From positions 186,001 through 250,000 of the forward strand of contig OY762959.1 in the NCBI GenBank assembly GCA_963667205.1: DNA of 64,000 nt, in the 5' to 3' direction. Source of the DNA: CF-162 sp963667205. GTDB taxonomy: Bacteria > Chloroflexota > Dehalococcoidia > SM23-28-2 > RBG-16-64-32. The position numbers and the translations under genes were made by a program. The notes below the pieces were generated by a model. It did no database searches. It was not told the DNA's origin and worked only from the letters and a program-made list of their open reading frames with translations. Within the stretch, counting starts at the first letter, position 1; each line of letters begins with the position of its first letter. Positions 16,394 through 24,819 of this stretch are shown here, piece by piece.

Positions 16394-16853
16394 CCTCCGC
16401 CTCGTGAGCCTTGTAGAGCGTCGTGATCGTCGTCCCCAGGCCCTCTGCCCGCGCCGCCAGCATCAGGTTCTGCACTGCCGGGAAGATCGACGACCCCAGG
16501 CCGGACATCGGCGCCAAGCCGGCCGCGTTCACTGTCGGAATGATGAAGACCGGCGCTTCCGCCAGGTGGTTCGCCAGGTGCCCGGCCGAGCGAAACATCC
16601 GGGCCATCGCTTCGTCCGCCGGCGCGTCCTGCTGGCCTCCTGTGTAGGCGTTCCAGCCGTCCATGTACCACTCCGCGATCTGCTGCTTCTTCGCCGCGTC
16701 TGTGACGACGACGAAGTTCCACGGCTGCCGGTTGCCGCCGCTCGCCGCCCGGATCGCCGCGTCCAGCACCTTCCAGATGAGCTCCTGGGGCACAGCGTCC
16801 GTCTTCAGCCGCCGCATCGCCCGCAGCGAGTGGATCGCCTCGTATAGCTCCAT
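16242..16853 (-). CDS. Nitroreductase-family FMN oxidoreductase
   Basis: 203 residues. FMN-binding blocks are SLRAMRRLKTD at the start, AASGGNRQPWNFVVV, and IFPAVQNLMLAARAEGLGTTITTL. These place it in the nitroreductase superfamily. The substrate is unknown. The 3' end overlaps the tail of the convergent M15 gene by 152 bases. The start is the ATG at 16853, after GGAGGA. Confidence 0.88.
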   Translation of the reverse strand: MELYEAIHSLRAMRRLKTDAVPQELIWKVLDAAIRAASGGNRQPWNFVVVTDAAKKQQIAEWYMDGWNAYTGGQQDAPADEAMARMFRSAGHLANHLAEAPVFIIPTVNAAGLAPMSGLGSSIFPAVQNLMLAARAEGLGTTITTLYKAHEAEVKELLGVPESYETMCLIPMGWPTGKFGQGARIPVEQVTYWDGWGETKDRG

Positions 16854-16900
16854 ATCCTCCTCCCTCTCGTTGACCAGCCTCAGCCTAGCATGGCCGGCCC

Positions 16901-17527
16901 TCAGCGCTCGACCATCACGTCGCCGACCTCAACCTCCGCCCGGGGCGTCGTCTCGAAGCCCTCCTCCGCGTGGCCCAGAAGCACAAGGAACGCCGGCTCC
17001 CATCCGTCCGGCAGCTCCAGCGCTTCCCGCACCGCCTCGCTGCAGAAGAGCGGCGCCCCCTTGAGATAGCCGACGAGACCTCGCTCCACCGCCGCCAGCA
17101 GCAGGTTCTGGAGCGCAGCGCCCAGGCTCTGCACGAACATATCGCGCTCAGCCGATCGGCGGCGCTCGTCCGTCTGTTCGTTCGCGCCTGTAAGCTCCAG
17201 ACACGCCACCAGGAGGGCCGGCGCGCTCGTGATCTGCTCCTTAGAGCGCTCGATCAGCCGCTGCACATCGCGGACGGGCGTTTCCGCCGCCTCGAGATCC
17301 ACGAGCCAGGCGCCCGACATCGCCTCCGCCAGTCGCCCCTTCGCCCCGTCCGTCGCCACGTAGGCGAACCGCCAGGGCCGGGAGTGGTGTGGCGCCGGCG
17401 CCCGGCAGGCCAGCGCCACAAGCTCGCGCACGAGCGCGCGCACCACCGGCTCCGGGCCGAACCGCCGTACCGAGCGCCTCTGCGAGATGACGTCCGCCAC
17501 CGGGTAGTACTCGCTCTCCATGCTCAC
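16901..17527 (-). CDS. F420-associated nitroreductase-like protein (FbiB C-terminal domain type)
   Basis: 208 residues corresponding to the FMN-binding C-terminal half of mycobacterial FbiB, encoded alone. Blocks are VISQRRSVRRFGPEPV, RAPAPHHSRPWRFAYV and GAALQNLLLAAVERGLVGYLKGAPLF. In FbiB this domain reduces dehydro-F420-0; the glutamate ligase half (CofE) is not in the window. Its GTG start overlaps the cofC stop (GTGA), placing it as third gene of the cofD-cofC operon. Context makes the F420 role likely. Confidence 0.82.
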   Translation of the reverse strand: MSMESEYYPVADVISQRRSVRRFGPEPVVRALVRELVALACRAPAPHHSRPWRFAYVATDGAKGRLAEAMSGAWLVDLEAAETPVRDVQRLIERSKEQITSAPALLVACLELTGANEQTDERRRSAERDMFVQSLGAALQNLLLAAVERGLVGYLKGAPLFCSEAVREALELPDGWEPAFLVLLGHAEEGFETTPRAEVEVGDVMVER

Positions 17528-18168
17528 TCCAGTCGCTCCGCAACGGCCAGTTCCGCCAGCAGGCGGTGGGTCGCCGTCTCCGCCGGCCGCGCCAGAAGCT
17601 CACGCAGGTCCTCCGGCGAATCCACGTCGTTTGAAAGCGAGGCTATCGGCACGACTTCCGCCGCGACTCCGATCGCCATCGCCTCTCGCCGGTGGTTCAC
17701 CGACGACCGGTCCCCGAACCGAAAGGCGATGACCTCCGGCGGGCGCAGCGCCAGCGCACTCGTGCCCCTGTCCGCCGACGGACAGAGCGCGATTCCCCGC
17801 TCCGGCAGCGCCGCCAGCAGCGTCTCGATGTCGGCGGGCGCGACCTCCGGGACGTCGCCCAGCACGACGATCAGCGCGTCGGGCTGCGGCGACATCGCGC
17901 TCAGCGCCCGCGTCAGCGCCTGGTTGAGCCCGCGCACGTTGGCGGACTCGGCGACCGGGCTGGCGTCCAGCTCCGCGGCCAGGCTGAGCACCTCGGCGTC
18001 GGGACTGACGACAGAGACGCTTTCGATCGCGGATACGGTCGTCAACGCGCGCACGACGTCTTCCAGCATCGCCAGCGCCAGCCCCCGCCGCTCGACCTCC
18101 GAGAGCACAGACGACAGCCGGCCCTTCGCCTCGCCCAACGCCTTCGCCGGCACCAGCGCGCGGATCAC
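17524..18168 (-). CDS. cofC: 2-phospho-L-lactate (or PEP) guanylyltransferase
   Basis: 214 residues. It activates the phospholactate or PEP moiety with GTP for F420 assembly. Nucleotidyltransferase features are ALVPAKALGEAKGRLSSVLS, VVLGDVPEVAPADIETLL, CPSADRGTSALALRP and NDVDSPEDL. The GTG start at 18166-18168 overlaps the cofD stop, and its own stop overlaps the next GTG. The choice between phospholactate, PEP and phosphoglycerate donors cannot be made by eye. Confidence 0.88.
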   Translation of the reverse strand: MIRALVPAKALGEAKGRLSSVLSEVERRGLALAMLEDVVRALTTVSAIESVSVVSPDAEVLSLAAELDASPVAESANVRGLNQALTRALSAMSPQPDALIVVLGDVPEVAPADIETLLAALPERGIALCPSADRGTSALALRPPEVIAFRFGDRSSVNHRREAMAIGVAAEVVPIASLSNDVDSPEDLRELLARPAETATHRLLAELAVAERLE

Positions 18169-19094
18169 TTCGCGTCCAGCGCCGCCAGCACCGTCCGGGC
18201 GAGGGCACTCTTCTTCGCCATCGACTTCATTATCGTGTCCGTCACCAGAACGTCCACCCCCAACGCCTCGATCTCCGGGGCCAGCGCCTCGTCGGCCTCG
18301 TCGATCACTAGCACATCGAGAAAGTCCTCGTACAGCCTGCCGATGCTCGCCGCCGACGCTTCCAGCCCCTGGTCCCGCAGCATCCGGTCGGCCGGCCCCT
18401 TGACCGCCCGCCCACCGACGATCGGGCTTACCGCCGCCACCTTCGCCGTAGTCTCGCGCAGCGCCTCGCGCACGCCCGCCACCGCCAGCACCGGCCCGAT
18501 GCTCACCAGCGGGTTCGAGGGCGTGATGATCACTCCCGAGGCCTCCCGGATCGCCTCGATGACGCCCGGCGACGGCGCGGCGCGGTCCAGGCCGTCGAGG
18601 ATGATCTCGCGCGCGTGGCCCTCCGTCCGTCGCTTCACGAAATACTCCTGGAACTCCAGCACCTCGTCGTCCGTGCGGATCAGGGTGCGCAGGCGGTCGT
18701 TCGTCACCGGCAGGACCGTCGCCGGCACCAGCAGAGAGTCCGCCAGCTCCGCCGTCGCCTCTGCCAGCGTCTTGCCGCGCCGCAGCAGGTGCGTCCGGGC
18801 GATGCACGTCGCCAGATCGCGGTCGCCCAGCTTGAACCACGTCTCGTAGCCGAACCGTGGCAGCGCCTCCAGCACCGAGTGCGTATCGCCCGTGAGGCCG
18901 AAGCCCTGCTCCTCGTCCGCCAGTCCCGAGAGGTGGTAGAGCACCGAGTCGATGTCCGGCGACACGTGCAGGCCGAAGAACTCCGCGTCGTCGCCGACGT
19001 TGGAGACGATCGTCACCTGCGAGGCGCTGTGCACGGCAAGAAGCCCCTGCAGAAAGCGCGCCGCACCAACGCCACCGGCGATTACCGTGATCAC
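18165..19094 (-). CDS. cofD: 2-phospho-L-lactate transferase (F420 biosynthesis)
   Basis: 309 residues. Family blocks are VIAGGVGAARFLQGLL at the N-terminus, IVSNVGDDAEFFGLHVSPDIDSVLYHLSG, RSPIVGG-like VSPIVGGRAVKGPADRML, and ITPSNPLVSIGPVLAV. It joins the activated three-carbon unit to the deazaflavin Fo. The GTG start lies at 19092-19094. It heads an operon with cofC and the FbiB-like gene. The Fo synthase genes are elsewhere. Confidence 0.93.
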   Translation of the reverse strand: MITVIAGGVGAARFLQGLLAVHSASQVTIVSNVGDDAEFFGLHVSPDIDSVLYHLSGLADEEQGFGLTGDTHSVLEALPRFGYETWFKLGDRDLATCIARTHLLRRGKTLAEATAELADSLLVPATVLPVTNDRLRTLIRTDDEVLEFQEYFVKRRTEGHAREIILDGLDRAAPSPGVIEAIREASGVIITPSNPLVSIGPVLAVAGVREALRETTAKVAAVSPIVGGRAVKGPADRMLRDQGLEASAASIGRLYEDFLDVLVIDEADEALAPEIEALGVDVLVTDTIMKSMAKKSALARTVLAALDAK

Positions 19095-19190
19095 AGCCTA
19101 GAGGGTACAGGTGTTGGGTGCTGGGTGTCAGCGGCCGATCCGTTCGCCTTGAGTCTCGCCTGCCCGTCTGAGTCGAAGGGCTTCGTCCAG

Positions 19191-19682
19191 CTACTCGCTA
19201 CTGGTTCTCGCCTCCCACAGCTGCCGGGTCAGCGAGGAGTGCGCCACGTGCTGCCCCAGGTGCTCCAGCGCGTGCAGCAGCGCCCAGGCCGCCGGCACCT
19301 CGTCCACGTCCGAGTCCCACGCCAGCGCCCCTATCCCGCGCATCGCCGCCCAGTCGACCTCGCCCGCGTCGCGCAGGGACGCCCGGCACTCCTCCGACAT
19401 CTCGTCGACGAGCCGCAGCAGCGCCCCCGGGTCGTCCTCCGCCACCAGGAACTCCGACGACCGGTCCCGCTCCGGCAACTCCCCCGCGCCGACCGCCACC
19501 GACAGCCACGACAGCGTGCTGCTCAGAGCGTGCGTCGCCAACACCGCGATCGAGTTCGTCTCCGCGCCCGCCGGCCGCCAGTTCAGCGCCTCCGCCGGCA
19601 CCCCCTCCACCGCCGCCCGCAGTTCTTCGAGGGACTGCTTGAGGACGAACCGCGCGGAGGGCGTGATGGGGTCAGTCATCAA
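19191..19682 (-). CDS. DinB-family putative metal-dependent protein
   Basis: 163 residues forming a four-helix DinB/DfsB bundle. Three histidines fit the metal triad: one in VLATHALSS and two in HALEHLGQHVAH. The conserved LNWRPAGAETNSIAVL is typical. Members in high-GC bacteria include thiol-dependent transferases (bacillithiol or mycothiol), but many are of unknown function. Its start overlaps the end of the TPR gene by 11 bases. Confidence 0.82.
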   Translation of the reverse strand: MMTDPITPSARFVLKQSLEELRAAVEGVPAEALNWRPAGAETNSIAVLATHALSSTLSWLSVAVGAGELPERDRSSEFLVAEDDPGALLRLVDEMSEECRASLRDAGEVDWAAMRGIGALAWDSDVDEVPAAWALLHALEHLGQHVAHSSLTRQLWEARTSSE

Positions 19683-20367
19683 CGGCCTTATCCGTCATCT
19701 TCTCTTTGACTCGCCCAATCCACTCTTCGACTCTCAACTCATCCGTTCCGGGCACTTCCTTTCGCAAGACCTCCGCCCGGTTGAGATGGCTCAAGGCTCG
19801 CTCGTAATCGCCCCCAAGGACCGCCACCGTCGTCATGCGCATGACCAATAAGAGTTCGCTGGCTCTGTCGTCGGCCCCCTTCGCCAACTCCAGCCCCTCC
19901 AAGAGACGCTCGTCAGCCTTTGCAAGACTCTTTCGCTTCATATCCCCGGTGACAAGAGCGTTCAGGCACATTATGCTCAGGATCGATTTGCCGGAGTCCT
20001 TGGCCAGTGAAAGGGCCTCTAGAAGGAGACCCTCCGCAGAAACTCCGCCGTCCTCAGTCGACTGAAGTCCAGCCAAGCCGATGAGCGCTTCTGCTTGAAG
20101 CCCTGGGTCGCCGGCGGATCTGGCACTTTTGAGCGCTCTTGAGTAGGCTTCTGATGCAAGGTGATCTTCGTCCCGGTTGGCCCGCACCTCACCGAGAGAT
20201 AGAAGACTCGTGGCTTCAGAGTCAGTCCGACCGGTCTGCGCAAAGACGTCAGCTGCGCGCTCCAGATGCTCGACCGCCTTCGGCCCGTCTCCGATTTCTC
20301 GATAGTACTCTCCAAGTCCGTCTGATATCGTCGCTTCGAGGTGTAAGTCTCCAGTGCCCTCCGCCAA
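19672..20367 (-). CDS. TPR-repeat protein, C-terminal part of a frameshifted gene
   Basis: 231 residues of helical repeats about 38-40 residues long, e.g. LGEYYREIGDGPKAVEHLERA, SLGEVRANRDEDHLASEAYSRAL, LIGLAGLQSTEDG and VLGGDYERALSHLNRAEVL. The TTG start at 20365-20367 lies inside an already open frame (preceded by RELNRAYD), which extends upstream without stops to about 20485. There it meets the end of the preceding TPR frame. It is best read as the 3' half of one gene. GC content is lower than in flanking genes. Confidence 0.65.
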   Translation of the reverse strand: MAEGTGDLHLEATISDGLGEYYREIGDGPKAVEHLERAADVFAQTGRTDSEATSLLSLGEVRANRDEDHLASEAYSRALKSARSAGDPGLQAEALIGLAGLQSTEDGGVSAEGLLLEALSLAKDSGKSILSIMCLNALVTGDMKRKSLAKADERLLEGLELAKGADDRASELLLVMRMTTVAVLGGDYERALSHLNRAEVLRKEVPGTDELRVEEWIGRVKEKMTDKAVDD

Positions 20368-20479
20368 ATCATAAGCTCGGTTCAGCTCCCGGACGCAGCC
20401 GCAGGGCGACCGAGACGCCTCATCTGATGCGCGATCGATACCCTGAGGTATGCGGCGATCCTCTCGTATACGCGAGATT

Positions 20480-21094
20480 CTAGAATCGCAACACTTCGCT
20501 CGCCGCCGGCGATCTTTCTGCGAGCTCGGCGGCTCTACGATGATATCTCAGACTATCCCGAATGTTATGAACATCAGTCGCCGCCTCCAATAGATCAACG
20601 AGGATATCGAACTGCAGTTGTAGATCTGCATCTGGATCCGCCTGAGATAGAACTAGTGCCTGCTCTGAGTGTTGCCTCCCGGCCTCGTACTCACCCTTCT
20701 CAAACTCGCGACCGGCCCGTTCCCTGAGCGTCTCTGGGTCGTCCGTCTCTTTCGTCGTCTTGATGGTCTTCGATGAAACGACCGCAGCTAGGTTAGCCAC
20801 TTCAGAGCGTAGCTCATCCATCGTAGCTTCCATTCGCCGGAGGCTATCCCGGCCCTCGGTGGCGAACCCATAGATGTGCTGGATACTAACGCTCTGAGCA
20901 TGATCGGCGCTCGTGCCCTGACCGTGCACCGTTGTATCGCGGCGTGTTTCGACGACCCCTTTGTTGTCAGGCGCAGTCACACCGCCATCCGATGCTTGAT
21001 GTGTGGCCTGCCGCTGCCGAAGGAATATGGCCGCAGCCACGCCAATAACCGCCGTCACCGCCGTGACGATGGCGGTGATCTCTAAGACGCCCAT
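20480..21094 (-). CDS. Membrane-anchored TPR protein, N-terminal part of a frameshifted gene
   Basis: 204 residues. One N-terminal membrane helix (ITAIVTAVTAVIGVAAAIFL) precedes a soluble linker with SVSIQHIYGFATEGRDSLRRM, then TPR-like helices (REFEKGEYEAGRQHSEQALVL, DSLRYHRRAAELAERSP). The frame ends at TAG 20480-20482 in the middle of a helix. One base shift would continue it into the open frame leading to the 19672-20367 segment. Function is unknown; such anchored TPR proteins usually act as protein-binding scaffolds. Confidence 0.65.
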   Translation of the reverse strand: MGVLEITAIVTAVTAVIGVAAAIFLRQRQATHQASDGGVTAPDNKGVVETRRDTTVHGQGTSADHAQSVSIQHIYGFATEGRDSLRRMEATMDELRSEVANLAAVVSSKTIKTTKETDDPETLRERAGREFEKGEYEAGRQHSEQALVLSQADPDADLQLQFDILVDLLEAATDVHNIRDSLRYHRRAAELAERSPAASEVLRF

Positions 21095-21163
21095 AACGAC
21101 GGCTCCCGTCCGGCGTTGTCTCGGTCCCTAACCCCCATAGCGCCCGCATTATAGCGGCTCTCC

Positions 21164-23581
21164 TCAGTCCCCCAGCTCCACCACCGTCACGCCGTCGCCG
21201 CCTTCGCGGCGTTCCGCCGACGCCTGGCTCGCCACCAGCGTGTGCTTCGCCAGCATCTCCCGCACCGCCCGCCGCAGCGTGCCCGTCCCCTTGCCGTGGA
21301 TGATCCGCAACTCCTTGACTCCGGAGAGCACCGCCTCGTCCAGCCGTTGGTCGATCAAGAGCAGCGCCTCGTCCACGCTCAGACCGCGCAGGTCCAGCTC
21401 CGGCGACGCTTTCGGCGCCAGTGACAGCGAAGGCTCGTACTCCCGCACCTCCGGCGCCCTGTCCTCCGCCTTCTCGACGCTCTCGATCTGCTTCACGTTC
21501 ACCCGCGCCCGCAGCGCGCCCAGCTTCACCTCCAGGTCGCCAGAAGCGTCCGGCGCGCCGATCGCCTCGCCCGGCGTTGGCACGTCGTGCAGGAACACGC
21601 GGTCGCCGGGCCCAATCCCCGGCAGCGGCCCGCTCCGCTTGCGGCGCTCCCGCTTCTGCACCTTCTTCACGTCCTCCGCCACCGCCACCGCCTCCTTCTG
21701 CGACGACTCCAGCACCTTCGCCCGCTCGAACACGCTCAGCCGCTCCGCCTGCGCCAGCTCCTTCTGCGCCTCCAGCAGCCGCACGCGCGTCTTCTGCAGC
21801 TCGACCTCCATCTCCTTGCGCGTCTCCTCGATCAGCCGGTTGCGGTTGGCCTCCAGCGACTTCAGCTCCTTCGTCACGCGATCGCGCGCCGTGCGGGCCT
21901 CTCCCGCCGCGCTGCGCTGTTCGTCGCTCGCCGTCTGCGCCTCATCGCGGTGCTTGTGCAGGTCCGAGATCAGCGACTCGATCTGCAACCGGTCCGGCGA
22001 GATCCCCTCGCGCGCCTCCGCCAGCACCTCGGCCGGCATCCCCAGCCGCTCGGCGATCGCCAGCGCGTTCGATTGCCCCGGCAGCCCGATGTGCAGCCGG
22101 AACGTCGGCGCCAGTGACTCCGCGTCGAACTCCACCGAACCGTTCGTGATCCCCGCCGTCGAGTGCGCGAACGCCTTCAGCTCGCCGTGGTGCGTCGTCG
22201 CGATCGCCAGGCAGCCCAGCCGCAGCAGGTACCCCAGGATCGACTGCGCCAGCGCCGAGCCTTCTACCGGGTCCGTCCCGGCCGCCAGCTCGTCCAGCAG
22301 CACCAGCGAGCGGTGCGTCGAGGCGCGCAGGACCGCGATGATGTTGCCCATGTGCGAGCTGAACGTCGAGAGCGACTGCTCGATCGACTGCTCGTCACCG
22401 ATGTCCGCGAAGACGGCGTCGAAGACGGGCAGGCGACTGTCTTTCTCCGCCGGCACCGGAATCCCCGCCTGAGCCATCAACGCCAGCAGGCCGACCGTCT
22501 TCAGCGCCACCGTCTTGCCGCCGGTGTTCGGGCCCGTGATCAGCAGCACGGAGAACGCATCCCCGGACGATACCTCCCGCGATATCGGCCCGCCCTCGCC
22601 CAGCCACATGCTCACCGGCACAACGTCGCCGGTCAGCAGCGGATGCCGCGCGTTCTGCAGGTAGAGCGATCCCGGCTCTTCTGTCAGCCAGCGCTGGTCC
22701 GCATCGTCGTGAGGCAGATGGTCCGCGGCGATCGACGCGCCGTAGCGCACCTTCGCCACCAGCACGTCGATCTCCGCCAGCGCCGTGAGCGCCACCGCGA
22801 TCTCCTCCGCACTCGAGCCGACGAGCGCCGAGAGGTCGCGCATGATGCGCGCCACTTCTCGCTCCTCCTCGGCCTGCAGCTCGCGCCATTTGTTCCCCAT
22901 CTCGACCGTCTCCATCGGCTCCAGGAACACTGTCGCGCCGCTGGCGGAGACGTTGTGCACGATCCCTGGCAGCTGCGATCGCAGGTCCGCCTTCACCGGC
23001 ACTACGTACCGGCCGTTCCGCAGGGTGATGATCGGCTCCTGCAGCGTCGTCTTGCTCTTGTTCAGCACCTCTTGCAGCCGCGACGTCAGCCGCTCGTGCG
23101 CGACGCGCGACGCACGCCTCAGGGTCGCTAGCGCCGGCGAGGCCGAGTCCACCACCTCGCCCTTGCCGTCGATGCAGCGCCCGATCTCGTCGGCCACCGG
23201 GCGAAAGTCGGCGATCCGCTCCGCCAGCTCCGACAGGAACTCCATGTGAATCCGCACCTTGTCGACGGCCTCGCGCAGGTGGCGTGCGGCATCCAGCGTC
23301 ACGCGCACGTCCAGCAGCTCCGGCGGCTCCAGCTGCCGGCCCAGCGCCGCCGCCTCCACCATCCCACCGATGTCGTGCACGTCCGTGAGCGACAGGTTGG
23401 GCTTTAGCTCGATCAGCCGCCGCGTGTCGGCGGTCAGGCGCTGCCGGTGCAGCACCTCCGCATAGTCGGGCGACGGCGTCAGGCCGACCGCCAGCCCCCG
23501 GCCGCGCTCGGTATAGCAGAAGCGCGCCAGCCGCTCGACGACCTTCACATACTCGAGCGTCGACAGAGCCTTCTCGGGCAT
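21164..23581 (-). CDS. mutS2: Endonuclease MutS2
   Basis: 805 residues. Core ATPase: Walker A GPNTGGKT, Walker B SLVLLDELAAGTDP, and ATTHHGELKAFA. A long coiled coil follows (roughly 500-640, KELKSLEANRNRLIEETRKEME). At the C-terminus is the Smr nuclease domain with LDLRGLSVDEALLLIDQ and IIHGKGTGTLRRAVREML. The mismatch-recognition domain of MutS is absent, as in all MutS2. Proposed roles are anti-recombination and collided-ribosome rescue. The ATG at 23579-23581 fits the family N-terminus; a TTG 33 bases upstream is also possible. Confidence 0.95.
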   Translation of the reverse strand: MPEKALSTLEYVKVVERLARFCYTERGRGLAVGLTPSPDYAEVLHRQRLTADTRRLIELKPNLSLTDVHDIGGMVEAAALGRQLEPPELLDVRVTLDAARHLREAVDKVRIHMEFLSELAERIADFRPVADEIGRCIDGKGEVVDSASPALATLRRASRVAHERLTSRLQEVLNKSKTTLQEPIITLRNGRYVVPVKADLRSQLPGIVHNVSASGATVFLEPMETVEMGNKWRELQAEEEREVARIMRDLSALVGSSAEEIAVALTALAEIDVLVAKVRYGASIAADHLPHDDADQRWLTEEPGSLYLQNARHPLLTGDVVPVSMWLGEGGPISREVSSGDAFSVLLITGPNTGGKTVALKTVGLLALMAQAGIPVPAEKDSRLPVFDAVFADIGDEQSIEQSLSTFSSHMGNIIAVLRASTHRSLVLLDELAAGTDPVEGSALAQSILGYLLRLGCLAIATTHHGELKAFAHSTAGITNGSVEFDAESLAPTFRLHIGLPGQSNALAIAERLGMPAEVLAEAREGISPDRLQIESLISDLHKHRDEAQTASDEQRSAAGEARTARDRVTKELKSLEANRNRLIEETRKEMEVELQKTRVRLLEAQKELAQAERLSVFERAKVLESSQKEAVAVAEDVKKVQKRERRKRSGPLPGIGPGDRVFLHDVPTPGEAIGAPDASGDLEVKLGALRARVNVKQIESVEKAEDRAPEVREYEPSLSLAPKASPELDLRGLSVDEALLLIDQRLDEAVLSGVKELRIIHGKGTGTLRRAVREMLAKHTLVASQASAERREGGDGVTVVELGD

Positions 23582-23632
23582 ACTCACGCCCACTAGTGTA
23601 TCGCCGTTGGCCACGACTGGCCGGTCTGGCGC

Positions 23633-24808
23633 CTAAGCGTCTTGCAGCGCGGCCACGCCCGGCAGCTCGCGCCCTTCCAGCAGCTCTAGCGAAGCGCCGC
23701 CGCCCGTACTCACGTGCGAAAACGCCGCCGCCAACCCCAGCGACTCCACCACCGCCGCCGTCTCGCCACCACCGATGATCGTCGTCGCCTCCTCGAGCTT
23801 CGCCAGCACCCCAGCCAGCCGATGTGAACCGTGTGCGAACGACGGCATCTCCGCCACCCCCATCGGCCCGTTCCAGACCACGGTCCGGCAGTCGGCCAGC
23901 GCCCGCGCGAAGACGTCGATCGTCGTCTCGCCGACGTCCATGATCCGCCAGCCGGCCGGAACGTCCTTCACCGAAACCCGGCGCGCCGGAGAGTCTGCCT
24001 CGAAGCGCTCGGAGACGATCACGTCCGCCGGCAGCAGGAGTTTCACTCCTCGCTCCGCGGCCCTCTCCTCGATGCGGCGAAGCGCATCGAGGCATTCGTC
24101 CTCCACCAGCGATTCTGCGACGTCGAAGCCTTCCGCCTTGAGGAACGTGTTGGCCATGCCGCCGCCTATCAGCAGCTTGTCGACGCGCTCGAGCAGCGCC
24201 TCCATCACGCCCACTTTACTGCTAACCTTCGCCCCGCCGATGATCGCCGCGTAGGGCCGCTCCGGGTCCTCCAGGGTATCGCTCAGACAGTCGATCTCTT
24301 TCTGCATCAGAAAGCCCGCCACCGCCGGCCGCAGCCGCGCCACGCCTTCTGTCGAGGCGTGCGCCCGGTGGGCCGCCGCGAAGGCGTCGTTGACGTAGAT
24401 GTCGCCGAGGCTGGCCAGCGCCTTCGCGAACTCCACCTCGTTCGCCTCCTCCTCCGCGTGAAAGCGCACGTTCTCCAGAAGCAGCATCTCGCTTTCGGCC
24501 AGCGCATCGACCGCCTCTTGCACCGCACTTCCGACACAGTCGTCCGCCATCTGAACGGGCTCGCCGGTCAGCTCGGAGAGGCGCTGCGCCACCGGCGCCA
24601 AGCTCAGGCTCGCATCCCGCGCTCCCTTTGGCCGGCCCAGGTGCGACACGAGCACGACCTTCGCGCCCTGCAGCCGCAAGTAGTCCAGCGTTGGCAGCGT
24701 CGCCTTGATCCGCTTGTCGTCGAGGATGCGGCCGGTGGCGGCGTCCAGTGGCACGTTGTAATCGACGCGCACGAGCACGCGCTTGCCGGCAACGTCGACG
24801 TTCCTCAC
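23633..24808 (-). CDS. pgk: Phosphoglycerate kinase
   Basis: 391 residues, full length. It has RVLVRVDYNVPLD, LVSHLGRPKG, LLENVRFHAEEEAN, NDAFAAAHRAHAST, IIGGAKVSSKVGV, LLIGGGMANTF, VVWNGPMGVAEMPSFAHGS and IIGGGETAA. It makes ATP from 1,3-bisphosphoglycerate in glycolysis. GTG start at 24808. No gap or tpi neighbours, so not in a glycolytic operon. Confidence 0.96.
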   Translation of the reverse strand: MRNVDVAGKRVLVRVDYNVPLDAATGRILDDKRIKATLPTLDYLRLQGAKVVLVSHLGRPKGARDASLSLAPVAQRLSELTGEPVQMADDCVGSAVQEAVDALAESEMLLLENVRFHAEEEANEVEFAKALASLGDIYVNDAFAAAHRAHASTEGVARLRPAVAGFLMQKEIDCLSDTLEDPERPYAAIIGGAKVSSKVGVMEALLERVDKLLIGGGMANTFLKAEGFDVAESLVEDECLDALRRIEERAAERGVKLLLPADVIVSERFEADSPARRVSVKDVPAGWRIMDVGETTIDVFARALADCRTVVWNGPMGVAEMPSFAHGSHRLAGVLAKLEEATTIIGGGETAAVVESLGLAAAFSHVSTGGGASLELLEGRELPGVAALQDA

Positions 24809-24819
24809 CGTCTTCTTCC

